Source: Selaginella moellendorffii
Taxonomy: Eukaryota > Streptophyta > Lycopodiopsida > Selaginellales > Selaginellaceae
Reading direction: 5' to 3'
Length of the DNA: 64,000 nucleotides
NCBI RefSeq assembly: GCF_000143415.4
Contig: NW_003314261.1
Location: forward strand, 1,351,674-1,415,673
The position numbers and the translations under genes are program-made. Under the pieces are notes generated by a model. That model made no database searches. It was not told the origin of the DNA and saw only the letters and a program-made list of their open reading frames with translations. Below, one piece after another: positions 10,614 to 21,992 of the stretch (positions within the stretch are counted from its first letter, which is position 1; each line of letters begins with the position of its first letter).

Positions 10614-12182
10614 TTTTAACTTCCTATATATAAATAATAATATAAAAAAAAGTTATTGTATTTTATAGTTCTAATTTAAATTGTTCAACTGGTAGAAATT
10701 CAAATACTAAATCTTAAAAATCTGGATTATAATTTCTAATTAATACATATAAATATATTAGTATAGATACAGATTTAAGTTCATGCAAAATTTCTAGTAT
10801 AGTTTCTGAAATTTAATATAATATATTTCTGTGGTGGAATATAATGAATATTAAACAAATAACTTGCTTTTCCTAAATTTATTTTTCAATTGTGTGATAC
10901 AACTTTAACAGCTTTATTTACAAGATTCAATAATTTTTAATTGGTCATTTCTAAAGCCACTAAATGGTAGAAATATATTATTATGTTACTGTCCAACTGT
11001 AAAATTAAATTATATTCAGAAAAAAATATTTATAATCATCTAATAAGTAATATCACCAAAATATTTATTTCTTACATTATATATATTACTCTTCAAGATT
11101 ATTGTAATATTGTTATGTAAAATTAAAAAACTCTAAATTACTCATTTTAAAGTTCATGTAAGACTTTAAACTTAGAAATATTGACTATAATATAATTACT
11201 ATTGTCATGGATAGGTCAATTTAATTATTTCACATTTTCACATGGAAACTCCTTAATTCCTCTCACTTTCAAATAAACTCCCTTACAAAAAATTTTATTC
11301 CTCTTGATCACTAATTTAAGATATAAATTAGTCCATTTGTTCAAGAAGCTAGACAATGAATTTCTTTCAAAGCTTCTTCAACTTTATAATGATTGTAATT
11401 TTGGAATGGGCTCCTTTATCAATATACAGATTTATATGTATATGATGGTGAGGTATATTATCCAAACATGCTATGACATCCTTAGCAATGAAACTTTAGT
11501 GTCTCATTAAAATTGATTTAATAGCAATTTTAGTAGCCCTATATACATAAGTATGTTGAACAATTTGTTCATACTTATTATTTATATTAACAAATCAAGA
11601 TGCCTCAATATACTTTGTTCAGTCTTCTCCAACCTTTTCCTCTTGCTTGAGGGTTTTAGAAATTTATCTTTATGGATTTCTTTATTGATCTTCTACCTTC
11701 TCAAGATAAAAAGATATGATGTAGTTTATATATAAGTTTTATTATTTGCTCATGTTTAAATTTATATGAGTTTTTTGGTTTAAAAAAAAATGAACTGATA
11801 TGTGTTTTATATTATATAACAGTTTCTATAACAATTTCATTTACTTATTTAATAAAATGTTTATACTATAAGAGTTTAGTTTAGGTTATAATTGTTTTAT
11901 TATCCATCTAGAACCACCAGACCACCACCTTCAGTCCATTTCAAAACAATGAGAGTGTTATGCAATACTTAGCTTGTTGCCTTGAGTTAAAAATGTGATG
12001 AAGGATTTGGCCCGTCTCCTGGAAAATCACTTAATCTCTTGATGCTTAAAAAGGAGAGTTCTAGTTACACATAAAACACCTCACACTTGCAATATATATG
12101 AGCACTTAGTTAGAGCTTTGACTATTGTTCTGGTGTTGGAAAAAGAAGTTTAAATACAAATGGCAGTCGGGGTGTACCATGG
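10614..12182. other. AT-rich intergenic island, no gene seen
   Basis: Base composition changes abruptly at about 10,610 to very AT-rich sequence. Short frames at 11304 and 11553 consist of Ile/Leu/Tyr/Lys codons forced by the composition and show no family. I see no gene or complete transposon. Confidence 0.6.
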
Positions 12183-12515
12183 TTGCTGGCTTTCTTTGGA
12201 ATGCCTGGCAGGAGAAGTTTCTCGATTGCTGCTGAGTGTTGCGGGGATGCACCAGCCATCTACCTTGTCTCCTGCACAAAGAGAGGAACTTCTCTCCTAA
12301 ACCTCTGCTGCATGGCGGACTTGTTGGCCAGGGCCGGATACGCGCAAGAGCTGGTGAGGGTCATGCCGAATTGTGCTACCACGGTGGAGTGGCTTTGCTT
12401 GCTGTGTGCTTGTAACAGCCGCGGGAGTCTCAAGCACGCCGCCGTGGAAATCAAGTCAGTACTGGAGCAAAACTTTGGATCCGCGTTTGTGGCATTGGCA
12501 AGCAAAACGAAATGA
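12183..12515 (+). pseudogene. PPR (PLS-class) C-terminal relic
   Basis: The frame contains LNLCCMADLLARAGYAQELV followed by RVMPNCATTVEWLCLLCACN and GSLKHAAVEI. This is the pattern of the last motifs of PLS-class pentatricopeptide proteins, where a cys-met-asp-leu-leu-gly-arg-ala-gly segment precedes the E domain. Only about 100 residues remain, with no repeats upstream and no E+/DYW end, so it is a fragment. PPR proteins edit or process organellar RNA; this piece is very unlikely to function. Confidence 0.65.
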
Positions 12516-12524
12516 TCACCTCGT

Positions 12525-12529
12525 GCGGG

Positions 12530-12570
<41 letters not shown>

Positions 12571-12597
12571 CCGTGTGTTCGATTTGCGCTCCTTTTT
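12525..12597 (+). pseudogene. Decayed nuclear tRNA-Phe (GAA)
   Basis: The first 45 or so bases match the plant cytosolic tRNA-Phe in acceptor 5' strand, D arm (tagctcagttgggagagcg) and anticodon arm (agactgaagatct, anticodon GAA). The 3' part has decayed: the T stem keeps only wobble pairs, mostly by C-to-T type changes, and the 3' acceptor strand reads tcctttttcca, which no longer pairs with gcgggga beyond about three positions. No intron. It is a relic rather than a working tRNA gene. Confidence 0.8.
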
Positions 12598-12739
12598 CCA
12601 TCTTTCTAAGAATGTAATACGCATAGAGTTCCGAAGACAATATGTGGTTAAATAGACTGCGACCATTCTCCTCCAACTAGAAGAATCAATCACCTTTTTC
12701 GTTGAATAAAATCCAACACTTGCAAATATCATCCAAGTT

Positions 12740-13215
12740 TGCAAAGAAAAAGAGAAAGATAAGTCTAGAGCTTCACTTCTCAGATTGTTCCCAGCAAACA
12801 TGTAGCCTACAAACACAAGAGCCGCCAGAAAAGCCATCAAATCCCCCAGGAAAGTGATGCCTTTGTCACCATCGGGCTTGCTAGCAAATGCGATGATCAA
12901 AACCCCACCTCCTTTGCTCAGGGGGCCAGGATAGAACAGCGATGATGAGCGGAGGCATCGAAACAAAGAGGAGGCTATGCGGAAGGAATGTGTGATCCAG
13001 TGACACATACCTGGATATCGATCGAAACAAAACATAGGCCGAAATGCAAGGCTACTGCAAGAGCACAGATTGCAAGCACGCAAAGAGGTCGCTAACAAAC
13101 ATGCATCGCTTCTGGGGAGAGAGGCACCACCAGTCCCAAATGAATCCAGGCAGAAGGATCATTGCCGTGACTTGCAATCTCCATGCTGCAGCGCAGTTTG
13201 GTCACCTAGATCGCA
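12740..13215 (-). pseudogene. EamA-type drug/metabolite transporter relic
   Basis: Pieces of one transporter appear in order on the minus strand but in different frames: AAWRLQVTAMILLPGFIWDW near 13,190-13,130, LAICALAVALHFGLCFVSI near 13,075-13,020, HSLLFVSMPPLIIAVLSW near 12,985-12,925, GGGVLIIAFAS near 12,910, and GDLMAFLAALVFVGYMFAG near 12,835-12,790. These are consecutive membrane helices of an EamA/DMT protein. The frame changes and in-frame stops between them cannot all be introns, and no N-terminus is present, so this is a pseudogene. Confidence 0.65.
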
Positions 13216-13330
13216 TGATCAAGAGAAAAGTTTTCAGTGAATCAAAGCGCAGACCAGCACCAGCCACACGCACCATGGTGTCCGGGCAGCCATGGCTGGT
13301 ACTTACGCCTTCCTCGCACACCATATATAA

Positions 13331-14007
13331 ACCCTAATTTCGGCTATCACGAGAAGATTCGTTTGGGGCTTCTTCGCGTCTTCCTGGTGGCTCGTATTCT
13401 TTCGAGATTACTTTGGAATTCGAAGACACAACAAGATTTTTCTAGTTGGTTATTCCCAGAAAATGAATGCTTAGATTTTCTGATGTGAAAAAATTTCAGT
13501 TTGGTCCAGCTACCTATCCTTGACACGGCTAAGTTGTGATGCTTCCATCCAGCTTACAAAGAAACTGCATGTAGTATGGAGGTAGAACCTGACGTTAGAA
13601 TTTAATAATGTTTGCTATGTTGACTTTGAATTGGACTGGAGTGAAGATTGTCAATTTGTGTTGTCAGGCAGCAACATTTGAAAAAAAATACTTGTGTTTT
13701 ATCGAAGATTGTCTTTGAAAATGAGAGATTCTATATTTGATTCCACAAGCATACAATGTTGAAGAAATAACTTGAATTTGAAGTTTCATAGATGACATAT
13801 CTTGAATAGAATTTTTTTATAGGGATTTTGAAAACAAGAGTACAACACTGAAGAAATAACTTGCACGTGAAATTTCATAGAAAGTGCAGTGACTTTGGTA
13901 TATAAAATGGGGCTAGGTCTTTCACAAATATACAAGAGCAAGAGCAATTGGAAGATAGAAGATAGAAGTTTGATATAGAGTTTGAGGTTTGAGTATATTT
14001 TAAGGTT
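13331..14007 (+). promoter_or_regulatory. Upstream region of 2-oxoglutarate dioxygenase, with 40-bp direct repeat
   Basis: This AT-rich stretch holds no gene. Two copies of a roughly 40-bp sequence sharing gaagaaataacttg and tttcatag lie at about 13752-13791 and 13841-13880, 89 bp apart. A TATA box (tatataaaa) follows at 13899-13907, about 110 bp before the ATG, so the repeats sit at promoter-proximal positions. Confidence 0.6.
13899..13907 (+). promoter_or_regulatory. TATA box of the dioxygenase gene
   Basis: The motif tatataaaa lies about 110 bases upstream of the ATG at 14008, a normal distance for a plant gene with an 80-nt leader. Confidence 0.6.
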
Positions 14008-15196
14008 ATGGCACCCGCTTATGATCCAACTTCTCCATTCAAAGGTGTAAAAGACTTAGTTGATCATAATGTTTTATCTCTCCCTAGTGCATATATAAAG
14101 CCATTCGAAAAGCGACATAATCCAGAAGAGGTTTTTGAAGGAATTGATCTTCCATGTGTTGATTTACAAAGCAAGACTGCAATGGAAGATATTAAATTTG
14201 CTTGTGAGGAATGGGGATTTTTTGAGGTAATTATGATCTTTATATGTGTTAAATTATATGTTTATTAATGTGTTTATTTTATAGCTGATTAATCATGGAG
14301 TGCCAGAAGATGTAATTGAAGATATGGTAAAAAACACACATACATTCTTCAACTTATCAACTACTGAAAAAATGAAATATTTTTCTGAAGATGTGTTTAA
14401 CCCAATGAGGTTTTGCACGAGTCTTACTCCTAGTAAGGAATCTTACTTAGATTGGCATGATCATCTTCAACATTGGTTCAAATGTGACAATTTAAATAAT
14501 CATCCATACCCAAATATTCCAATCCATTATGGGTATGTGACCATTATTATTATATTTAATACTTATCAAACTATTTGCAGGGAGGTGACTAAGAATTATG
14601 TAAAGAATATGCAAATATTGGGAAAACGACTACTTATGGTCATGTCAAAAGCATTGGGTTTACATGAGAATAAGTTGCAAGAAACATATGGCAATGAGGA
14701 GATGATTGTTCGATTGAATTACTATCCTCCTTGTCCAGATCCAGAACGTGCACTTGGACTTAATCCACACTCAGATAGTGGTGGTATTACAATTTTATGG
14801 CAGGACCAAGTTGGTGGATTACAAATCCAAAAGGAACGTAAATGGTATAATGTGAGATGTAACTCAAATGCATTAATTGTTAATGTTGGTGATCAAGTTG
14901 AGGTGAGTAAAATATAAATTAATATGTATATTTTATTTTAAACTGTGATGCTTGGGCAGATTATAACAAATGGAATATTCAAGAGTGTTATTCACAGAGC
15001 TATTGTGAATCGTAACTTATATAGGATGTCAATGGCATCCTTCTTCAATCCTTGTGCTCAAGCAACAATTACTCCTATCCAAGAGCTTTTAGACAAACAA
15101 AACCCAGCACAGTATAAAGCTCGATTATCAAAAGATTATATTGGAGACATCTATAATAAGTATATTGAAGGGAAAAATGTGAAACGAGAAGATTAA
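14008..15196 (+). CDS. 2-oxoglutarate/Fe(II)-dependent dioxygenase, DOXC class
   Basis: Four exons (about 14008-14226, 14285-14531, 14581-14899, 14960-15196) code for roughly 350 residues. The DIOX_N half has DLPCVDLQ-type IDLPCVDLQSK and EEWGFFELINHGVPED, joined across intron 1. The catalytic core has LNYYPPCPDPE, LNPHSDSGGITIL (iron His and Asp), the second iron His in FKSVIHRAIVN, and RMSM supplying the Arg-x-Ser that binds 2-oxoglutarate. All required residues are present and the frame is open, so the gene looks functional. Members hydroxylate or desaturate specialised metabolites or hormones; substrate cannot be told. Codons are strongly A/T-ending, unlike the GC-rich genes on either side, and the gene is flanked by AT-rich DNA and a MITE-like repeat. 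It could reflect recent arrival or local base-composition drift. Confidence 0.92.
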
Positions 15197-16075
15197 ATTA
15201 TATAATTGAAACTTACTGATCAAATAAGACATTTCTTTGTCATTTAATTTTTCAATATAAATAAAACAAAATGTTGTTAGGATTTTCTAAAGATTCATTT
15301 CAAATAGAATTTTTTATTTCTATTTAATAAAACTAGATGGTATAAATATTTTCAAAATTTATTACATTGAGAAGAAGACAATATAATGCTCTGAATTATA
15401 CTAATTACTTGCTATACTTTTAACAAAATTTTGTATGAACTTGAAAGTTGCATTTTTCATAACATATTCATTAGATATTGAAATTTAATTTTTGGTTTGC
15501 TTAAGCAAACTGTATGGTAGTGGATATACTAGAATATGCTTGAATATTTTTGGATTTTTTACCATTTAACAGTTGTTATTCATAAGATTAATCTTGTGTT
15601 TATAAATTAAAAATATGCTTATAATTATAAACTTTATCTGATCAATTGGATTAATAAATAATAATAAAACTACTATTAAGCAAACCAAGTGTTCAGTCCA
15701 CGTGGCATCCCATAGTGAAAAATCATTGCTACATGCAACACATAAGAATTTATTAATACAGTTTTCAAGATTACAGTTCCTCAACCAAAATTTACTAACC
15801 ATCAATCTAAATAGACTTCTACTTCCCTCAGTTGTATTTATTAGGAATGAACTTCATTACTACCTGAACTATTTGATCCCTGACATCCTTCAAAATTGCT
15901 ACTCTAATGTCTACTGAAAGAATATTTAAATTTAGTAATCTAGGATTATGAAGTAAACATATATAAGAAGTAAAAACCATTGTTAGCCATTTGTCAGAAG
16001 AACAAGACTGTTTTTAATAGTGTGCTCTTCAGAGATATACATTGTTTCTCTCCAAGTTTACAGTGTGAAAGAAAT
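15197..16075. other. AT-rich intergenic region with one MITE-like repeat
   Basis: Apart from the repeat at 15492-15688 there is no gene here. Frames such as those at 15566-15805 and 15702-15917 are low-complexity translations of AT-rich sequence. Confidence 0.6.
15492..15688 (+). mobile_element. MITE-like AT-rich element, copy 1
   Basis: About 197 bp bounded by a perfect 13-bp terminal inverted repeat, TTGGTTTGCTTAA at the left and its complement at the right. Internal landmarks shared with the copies at 22198 and 34717 are a run ending in accatttaacagttgtta, ataagattaatcttgtgttt and gatcaattggattaataa. It has no coding capacity. I could not find a convincing target duplication. Confidence 0.7.
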
Positions 16076-17651
16076 TTATTTTCCGTCACCTGTCATGATC
16101 TTCACCCGGCTCAAAAGTTCCAGAGTTTCACTGTCTGCCTCAATCTTAAACCTGGACAATATGCTCGAGTCTGCCTTGCGCTGAGAAGCACCGTAAACCT
16201 TGAGAAAACTGTTGTAGAGACGCACGTCCCCTGCAGCATGGTGGAGATAGTTTTGCATCAGCCCCTCGGCACTCTTCCAAAACTTGAGCTCCTCCAACAC
16301 CGGCAGCAATGCCGCCACTGTCTCGTAGCTTGGAACCACCGATCGCACAGCACACCCTTCCTTGAACCTCTCCAGAGCTTTTTTGCTGTCATTCTTGGCA
16401 AGATATCCTCGGACGAGAGCGTCGTATGGAGCGAAAGTCCGTTTGGACTTGTCGATCTTCTCCAGCAGCTCCTCGGCCTTGTCCATCATTCCCGCCTTGG
16501 AGTAGACCTCGATCAGATTCACCAGCCGGAAGCTCTCCTTGGCATGGTCCTTAGAGTCCTCCACAACTTCTTCCGCTCGTTTCACCATTCCCAGACGCCC
16601 GAAAGCTCTCACTGCCACCCGGAAACTATCGCGGAGAGGAACCTGTGGAGGTTTTGGTGTCTTGACAAACTTGTAGATCTTTTCCACCTTATCGGCATCG
16701 CCCAAGAACGCATAGACTTCCATGAGGTGATCCAGCTTGTAAACGTTGGCCTTCCTGATCCTGATCTTCTCCACGAATGCCCGGATTTCTTCCTCGAGAC
16801 CCTCCAATCCCCCGACTCTCTCCTTGTACTTGAGCATGAGGAGGTAAGTTTCCAGCTTTGGCAAGAGCTTGGGGTCGTTTCTGAAAGTCGTGTAGGCGGC
16901 CAGCATCTTGTCGTGCATCTTGAGCTTCCAGTAGACACGGATGATGGCGTTGTGAAGCTCCGCGGTGGTGGGATTCAAGCCTTGCACCCATCTCAGTGCG
17001 TGCTTGGGGTATCTCTTGGCTAAGCTCGTCACGAAAGCGACGGTGAGCTCCTCCGACTTGGACTTCACCGGGAGCCTTGAGTAGAAGCGTTCGGCTGGAG
17101 CCACTCCAAACTCCCGGAGAACCAAACCGAGTTCCAGTATGAGACTAGCGGTCCTGCTCTCCACGATCTTCTCATTGCGGCTGGTTTTCAAGAGCTACAC
17201 GAACGAAATAAATCTAAGCACCGATGAAAATGTAGTAGAATATCAAGATACCTTCACAGCCTCTCTGTGGAGCTTGGGATGATCGGCCAAGGTCTTGGCG
17301 ATTTGCAAGTAGTTCTTGTACTTCAACCGATTCCCTTGCGCGACCCAATCCTTGATGGCTTGAGTGCTCTCCTCAGGCTTGTCTGCGATACTCTTGCACA
17401 GCTTGACTAGCTGCTTCTCCTCCTCCTCCTTCTTCTTGCTCCTCTCATCCTCCCTCTGCTGCTTCTCATCCGCGACTGTGCTACATCCTCGAGCGCAAGA
17501 AGGCGCCGCTGCTGCGCGGAAGCGATTCAACTCGAGGCTGCCGATCGAAGAATGCAGGTGAGGCGCCAGTCGCGAATGGCAACGCGGAGCTGGGGACGTA
17601 CCTCCGAGAAGCCGCGCCCTTCCACGCCCTCAGCATTCCTCGCATCGCCAT
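16076..17651 (-). CDS. P-class pentatricopeptide repeat protein, mitochondrial type
   Basis: Three exons. Exon 1 (17651-about 17603) starts MAMRGMLRAWKGAASR, exon 2 runs to 17243 (NRFRAAAAPSCARG, then a charged coiled segment with DERSKKKEEEEKQ), and exon 3 from about 17190 gives the main body. The Arg/Ala-rich, acid-poor start is a typical mitochondrial presequence. The body is a helical array with motifs such as LHNAIIRVYWKLKMHDKMLA, LDHLMEVYAFLGDADKVEKI, LVNLIEVYSKAGMMDKAEEL and LVRGYLAKNDSKKALERF, spaced about 35 residues apart as in P-class PPRs. No E or DYW domain. Such proteins bind single-stranded organellar RNA. Start chosen because the upstream telo-box (ctaaaccctaaacc) sits just before it. 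Confidence 0.88.
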
Positions 17652-17958
17652 TCTCGCTAGCCCTAGCTAAACCCTAAACCTTAAGTAGTGTAAATTGATT
17701 ATCAAATTTCTAACAAAACACTTTTTATACATGGCAAAGTAAAAATTTGGTTTGATTTTCCAGTGGCTAAAGTCCGCGTTCTCGCTGGGGCATCGAATCG
17801 AAGACCTTCTTGGCGAGCGCTTCATCCTTTCTCTCAGTCCTCTCCAATCACAGTCACCACAAAATTTTCTACCCGGAAAGCCCCCGTCATCAGTAAGAAA
17901 CACGGATCGCCGTTTCTCTCCAACAAAAAAAAAAGAAACGACAGATTCGAGAGGAGAA

Positions 17959-19171
17959 TTAGTCGAAGAGACTGAGGCCCATATCATCATCAGATTCTTC
18001 TTCCGGCTCCACTTTCTTTTCTTCCTCAACCTTGCCACCGCCAGCAGCATCAGCCGGAGTTTCACTAGCAGCAGGAGCAGCAGCGACAGCAAACTTACTG
18101 GGATCCTGGAAAAGTTGGAAGAGAGAATGTTAGAGACCCTGCTGATGACAAGGAAAAGATCAAACCTTGAGATACTCCTTGGCAGTCTCGGCATGTGGAT
18201 ACGAGTAATCAGTCGCCAGAGCGACAGCAAGAACGTTCTTGTAAGAGTTGAGGAAGTAGTGCGTTGCTGCTGCCAGAGTTGGATAGCCGATAGCCAATGA
18301 CAATGCTGCCACCGCCGAGACACCAGTGGCAAATCGACCGACGAGGTCGTCCTCGGTGAGATCCAGCACTGCGGGATCAAAGACGGAGCCATCGTCGTAG
18401 ACCATCTGGACAACAAGCCCGTAAGAGAATGGCCTGATGCCCAGCTTTGCGAGCAGAGCTGCCTCCGAGGAGCCAACTTTCTCCCCCTTTTTGATGAGCT
18501 CCACGGACGAGACGATCTCGACAGTTCCCTTGTTAATCTTGGTGGGAATGTTGAGAACCTGAAAGTTTGATGGTTTTAGATAATCAATCACAAGTAACAC
18601 AGAACGAGATAGTCCTATGGACGAACCTGGAAGAAAGATGTCTGCGATGGATCAAGACCAGTGCTTCCAGGAGGAATAGTCACGTCAATCGGTGCTACAA
18701 GCCCGACACGAGCTGGCGCTCCGACCTGGAGCAAATATATTCAAGCCGATTCAAAGACGAAAACAAAGATCATACCTTGTACTTGGCGACTTCCTCACGA
18801 ACTTCTTTGAGATCGCCCTTGGTAAAGATCAGTCCAACGTTTCCCTGCCAAGATCCATGAGCTCTCGAGCAAGGAAAGTAAACTTTACAGAGAAAAAACG
18901 ATTTTTTGCTTACCACCAAGAGAGGCATGAGACTAAGAACAGCCATGTTGCCGCTCCTCTCCGCGTAAGTCCTGATCGTTCGCTTCATCAGAGTGTTCTT
19001 ACCCATGAGTACCACCGATTCCGGCCTCAGTCCCCTGCGGATTTGCTGCAGCTGAGTCGAGCCCACATTGTCGGCCGCGCAAATCAGCGCCTTGGTGTAG
19101 TTCTCCAGCAGGTCGACCATTTTCCTGTCATAGATCTCCTTCTTCTCCTGCTTCGTCCCCTTGAAACCCAT
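17959..19171 (-). CDS. RPP0: 60S acidic ribosomal protein P0 (uL10)
   Basis: P0 forms the base of the ribosomal stalk and recruits elongation factors. Exons read [55 protein letters not shown], then [66 protein letters not shown] and a helical stretch ending AETAKEYLK. The C-terminus has the acidic stalk peptide shared by P0, P1 and P2, ending [13 protein letters not shown]. The last exon supplies the Ala-rich hinge before this peptide. All parts are present. Transcribed away from NSA2 through a shared 182-bp region. Confidence 0.96.
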
Positions 19172-19353
19172 CTCTAGTGATTCTTCTTCTCACTCACGGG
19201 GCCAAGCCAGCGAATCGATCGATGGCAAGGCGGAGGCGCGCCGCGCTTCTCTTTAACCCTGAAAATATGTCTTGGGTTTAGGGCTTTTATGAGATCTAAG
19301 GGTCGAGTCCCTTCTAGGAATTAGGGTTTTGCGCAGCAAGCGAGGCGGTCGCG
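19172..19353. promoter_or_regulatory. Shared divergent promoter of P0 and NSA2 with telo-boxes
   Basis: Only 182 bp separate the two start codons. The region contains ttgggtttagggc near 19272-19284 and aattagggtttt near 19319-19330, both matching the AAACCCTA telo-box found in promoters of plant ribosomal protein genes. A compact shared promoter is inferred. Confidence 0.7.
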
Positions 19354-20605
19354 ATGGTAAGCGCTCTTGCTCGATTTGCTTCTTGCAGCAGCCCAGCTGA
19401 TAGATTTTCGTCTGCGCCATCAGCCTCAGGGAGATTACATCGATTTGCACCGCAAGCGGCATGGGTACCGCCCGGATTACTTCGAAAGGAAACGCAAGAA
19501 GGATGCTCGGGAGGTCCACAAGCGTGCGGCCTACGCGCAGAAGGTAAGCGCCCTCTACATTTTTTTTTCTTTGCTGGTTGATCCTTACTTATTTGATTTC
19601 AGGCGATCGGTCTCAAGGGCAAGATGTTCGCGAACAAGCGATACAAGGAGAAGGCGTTGTTGAAGAAAACGTATGCTCTTTCTTTTCTCGCAGCTTCTTT
19701 GTTAATTCTTTCTCTCTTTTTCTTTGCAGGCTTGCTATGCACTCCGAGAAAGCAAACAGGCACAAGGTTGAGGATGACGTTCAGGAAGGCGCCATTCCTG
19801 CGTACTTGCTCGATCGTGAGGCGACTACTCGTGCTAAGGTGAGCAGGACATTTCTCTTTTTTTTCTCCCAAAACTCATTCTTTGTTTGCCTTAAAGGTTC
19901 TGAGCAACAGTATCAAGCAAAAGCGTAAGGAAAAAGCAGGAAAATGGCAAGTTCCGCTTCCAAAGGTAATCGCAACCATGCCTTCGATCTCATCATACAT
20001 GTCTTGTTCCAGGTCCGACCCATTGCGGAAGACGAAATGTTCCGAGTTATGCGATCTGGCAAAAGAAAGAGTACTGTTTTCTTTGTCTTTCATTTTTCAC
20101 CGGATGGTTTCTCATTGTTTTCTTCGCGTTTTAGCTAAACAGTGGAAGCGAATGGTTACTAAAGCCACATTTGTTGGAGCCGGTTTCACGAGGAAACCAC
20201 CGAAGTACGAGAGGTTTATCAGGCCCATGGGGTTGAGGTTCACCAAGGCACACGTTTCACATCCGGAGCTCAAGTGTACATTCCAGCTTGAAATCCTTGG
20301 CGTGAAGAAAAACCCGAACGGCCCCATGTACACGTCCCTGGGTGTGATAACTAGGGGAACGATCATCGAGGTAAGTTGATGGGTTTCGTTTCCTAAGTTT
20401 TTTTATCATTCGAAATGTTTTCCAGGTAAATGTTAGCGAGCTCGGACTCGTAACTCCTGCTGGAAAAGTTGTATGGGGTAAGATTTTGGCGATCCGATTG
20501 AAAACGTTTTGCTAACTTTACTCATCTTGCCTCTCAGGGAAGTTTGCTCAAGTGACAAACAATCCGGAAAACGATGGCTGCATCAATGCAGTCTTACTTG
20601 TGTAA
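19354..20605 (+). CDS. NSA2: Ribosome biogenesis protein NSA2
   Basis: NSA2 is a GTPase-associated factor of the late nucleolar pre-60S particle. The first coding exon is only the ATG (19354-19356); the acceptor near 19421 then gives [19 protein letters not shown], matching the invariant family start. Later exons give [100 protein letters not shown] and the ending [20 protein letters not shown]. The family is about 260 residues and this model matches along its length. The eS8-like fold at the C-terminus is intact. Eight short exons. Confidence 0.94.
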
Positions 20606-20689
20606 CAACAAAGACTCCGTGAGCAAAATTTTGTGGCAAGTAAATCTAAAATCTATCGTTTGTAGCTCTGGGAGTTTTGTTTCTCCTTC

Positions 20690-21992
20690 TCAAAAGATGC
20701 TATCGGTGCTTCTTCCGGAAAGCAAGAGATTGAAGAGTGTATCGGTCGAACGATTTGTGGGCGTAGAGCTGCTCGCTTGCTCCGTCGGTGATGGATCGGT
20801 CACTTTTGCCACTGAAACGTATGCCACCTTTTTCGACTTGATCGCGCTTGCGTCTGGTGTGTCCAAGAACTTTAGAAACTCGGCTGCGGCTTGAGAGGGA
20901 GCCTGTGGATTTTTCGCAACGTCGGCTCCGCCGGCTAGAACTTCAGAAGAAGAAGAAATCCTCGCAGCTTGACGCAGACCTTTTAGAATGCGCGAAAGAA
21001 TGAAAGCATTCTAGTAGAAGATGGAGAACTCACCACGCATATCCTTGCTTGGGCGATCTTCTACAAACCAATTAGCTTCAGTGTTGGCTTTCGCTTCCAC
21101 TAGATTGTATTGGGCTCTTTCGGCATCCCATTTGCACTCCAGGGAGGCCGGGAGCTCTCGCTAGAAAATGGAGAACGCGTTATCAATACAATCCGAGTCT
21201 AGATCATATGCTACATACTTGGAGCTTGTTGAAAGTCACGAGAGAGTTGCCAGTACGAAGCTCGGCTGCTAAGAGGTTGTAGAGCGAAACGCAATCGAGC
21301 AAAAGCTACAAAGAAGATGAGCAGGAGTTTTGATTTTGCTTGTGACATGAGAAAGTTCTACCTGGAAGGAGAGAACTCGAATTCTTGCCAGGATCGACAA
21401 AACCGTCAGTGTGTAAGACATGAAACGTCCCTGCTCCAGCAATCCGGCCATTTGCCTGGTGAAGAAAAGATGGCGTTGAAAGAAAAACATGAGGGTCACG
21501 GAACTTACTTGCTCGCACCGAGGATGGGCGCATTTAGCTGAAGATGAAGAAACCATTTTCAGAGATTCTTAAGTTTCTTGCCAAAGAAGTACCTCGTGTA
21601 GGATCCTCGAGACTCCCCAGAGAATGTTTAAAACAGCTTCTTTTGATTCGGAAGCTACATTTTTGTTCCTTCTGCTTGTAAAGAACAAGTAAAATAGATC
21701 AAAAGAAGGGATTCCAGATCGCTACCTGCGTTTCACAGCAGGCTCGAGATGGAAATCGAGTGCCGAGAGGAAGGTATCGGAGGCAGCAACGCGAAGCAAT
21801 TTGAGGCTCCTTCGTGCCTGGAAGAATGAAGAGTGAAATTTACAAACACCATGGCTGTGGATGATATACCTGGTGGAGCTTTCGGAAGTGGAGTGTGCCG
21901 CGATGCTGGCTCTTGCTCCTGTAGATGAGGCGCTCCAAGAGGGCGTCCTCCCTTTGCAGCGAAGATATGTGCTGCCTCACATCACTTACCAT
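20690..21992 (-). CDS. Nepro-like N-terminal domain protein (DUF4477)
   Basis: About seven short exons on the minus strand, starting at 21992 with MVSDVRQHISSLQRED and LIYRSKSQHRGTLHFRKLHQ. They continue ARRSLKLLRVAASDTFLSAL, NKNVASESKEAVLNILWGVS, QMAGLLEQGRFMSYTLTVLS, ILARIRVLSFQ, LLLDCVSLYNLLAAEL and LECKWDAERAQYNLVEAKA, ending in a low-complexity tail STDSIF. The order matches plant proteins with the domain named after animal Nucleolus and neural progenitor protein: the KNQHRR-like motif, then SILARIRVL, then the LLD..S.YN segment. Animal Nepro and its yeast relative are linked to RNase MRP/P and nucleolar rRNA processing; a similar role is inference. The antisense frame at 20574-20894 is a shadow. 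Confidence 0.7.

Noticed and set aside
11304-11735. Two short ORFs in the AT-rich island
   Set aside because: Composition is forced by AT-rich sequence and neither resembles a known protein.
15980-17023. 347-codon plus-strand frame opposite the PPR gene
   Set aside because: Antisense shadow of the PPR exon; no family resemblance and no start context.
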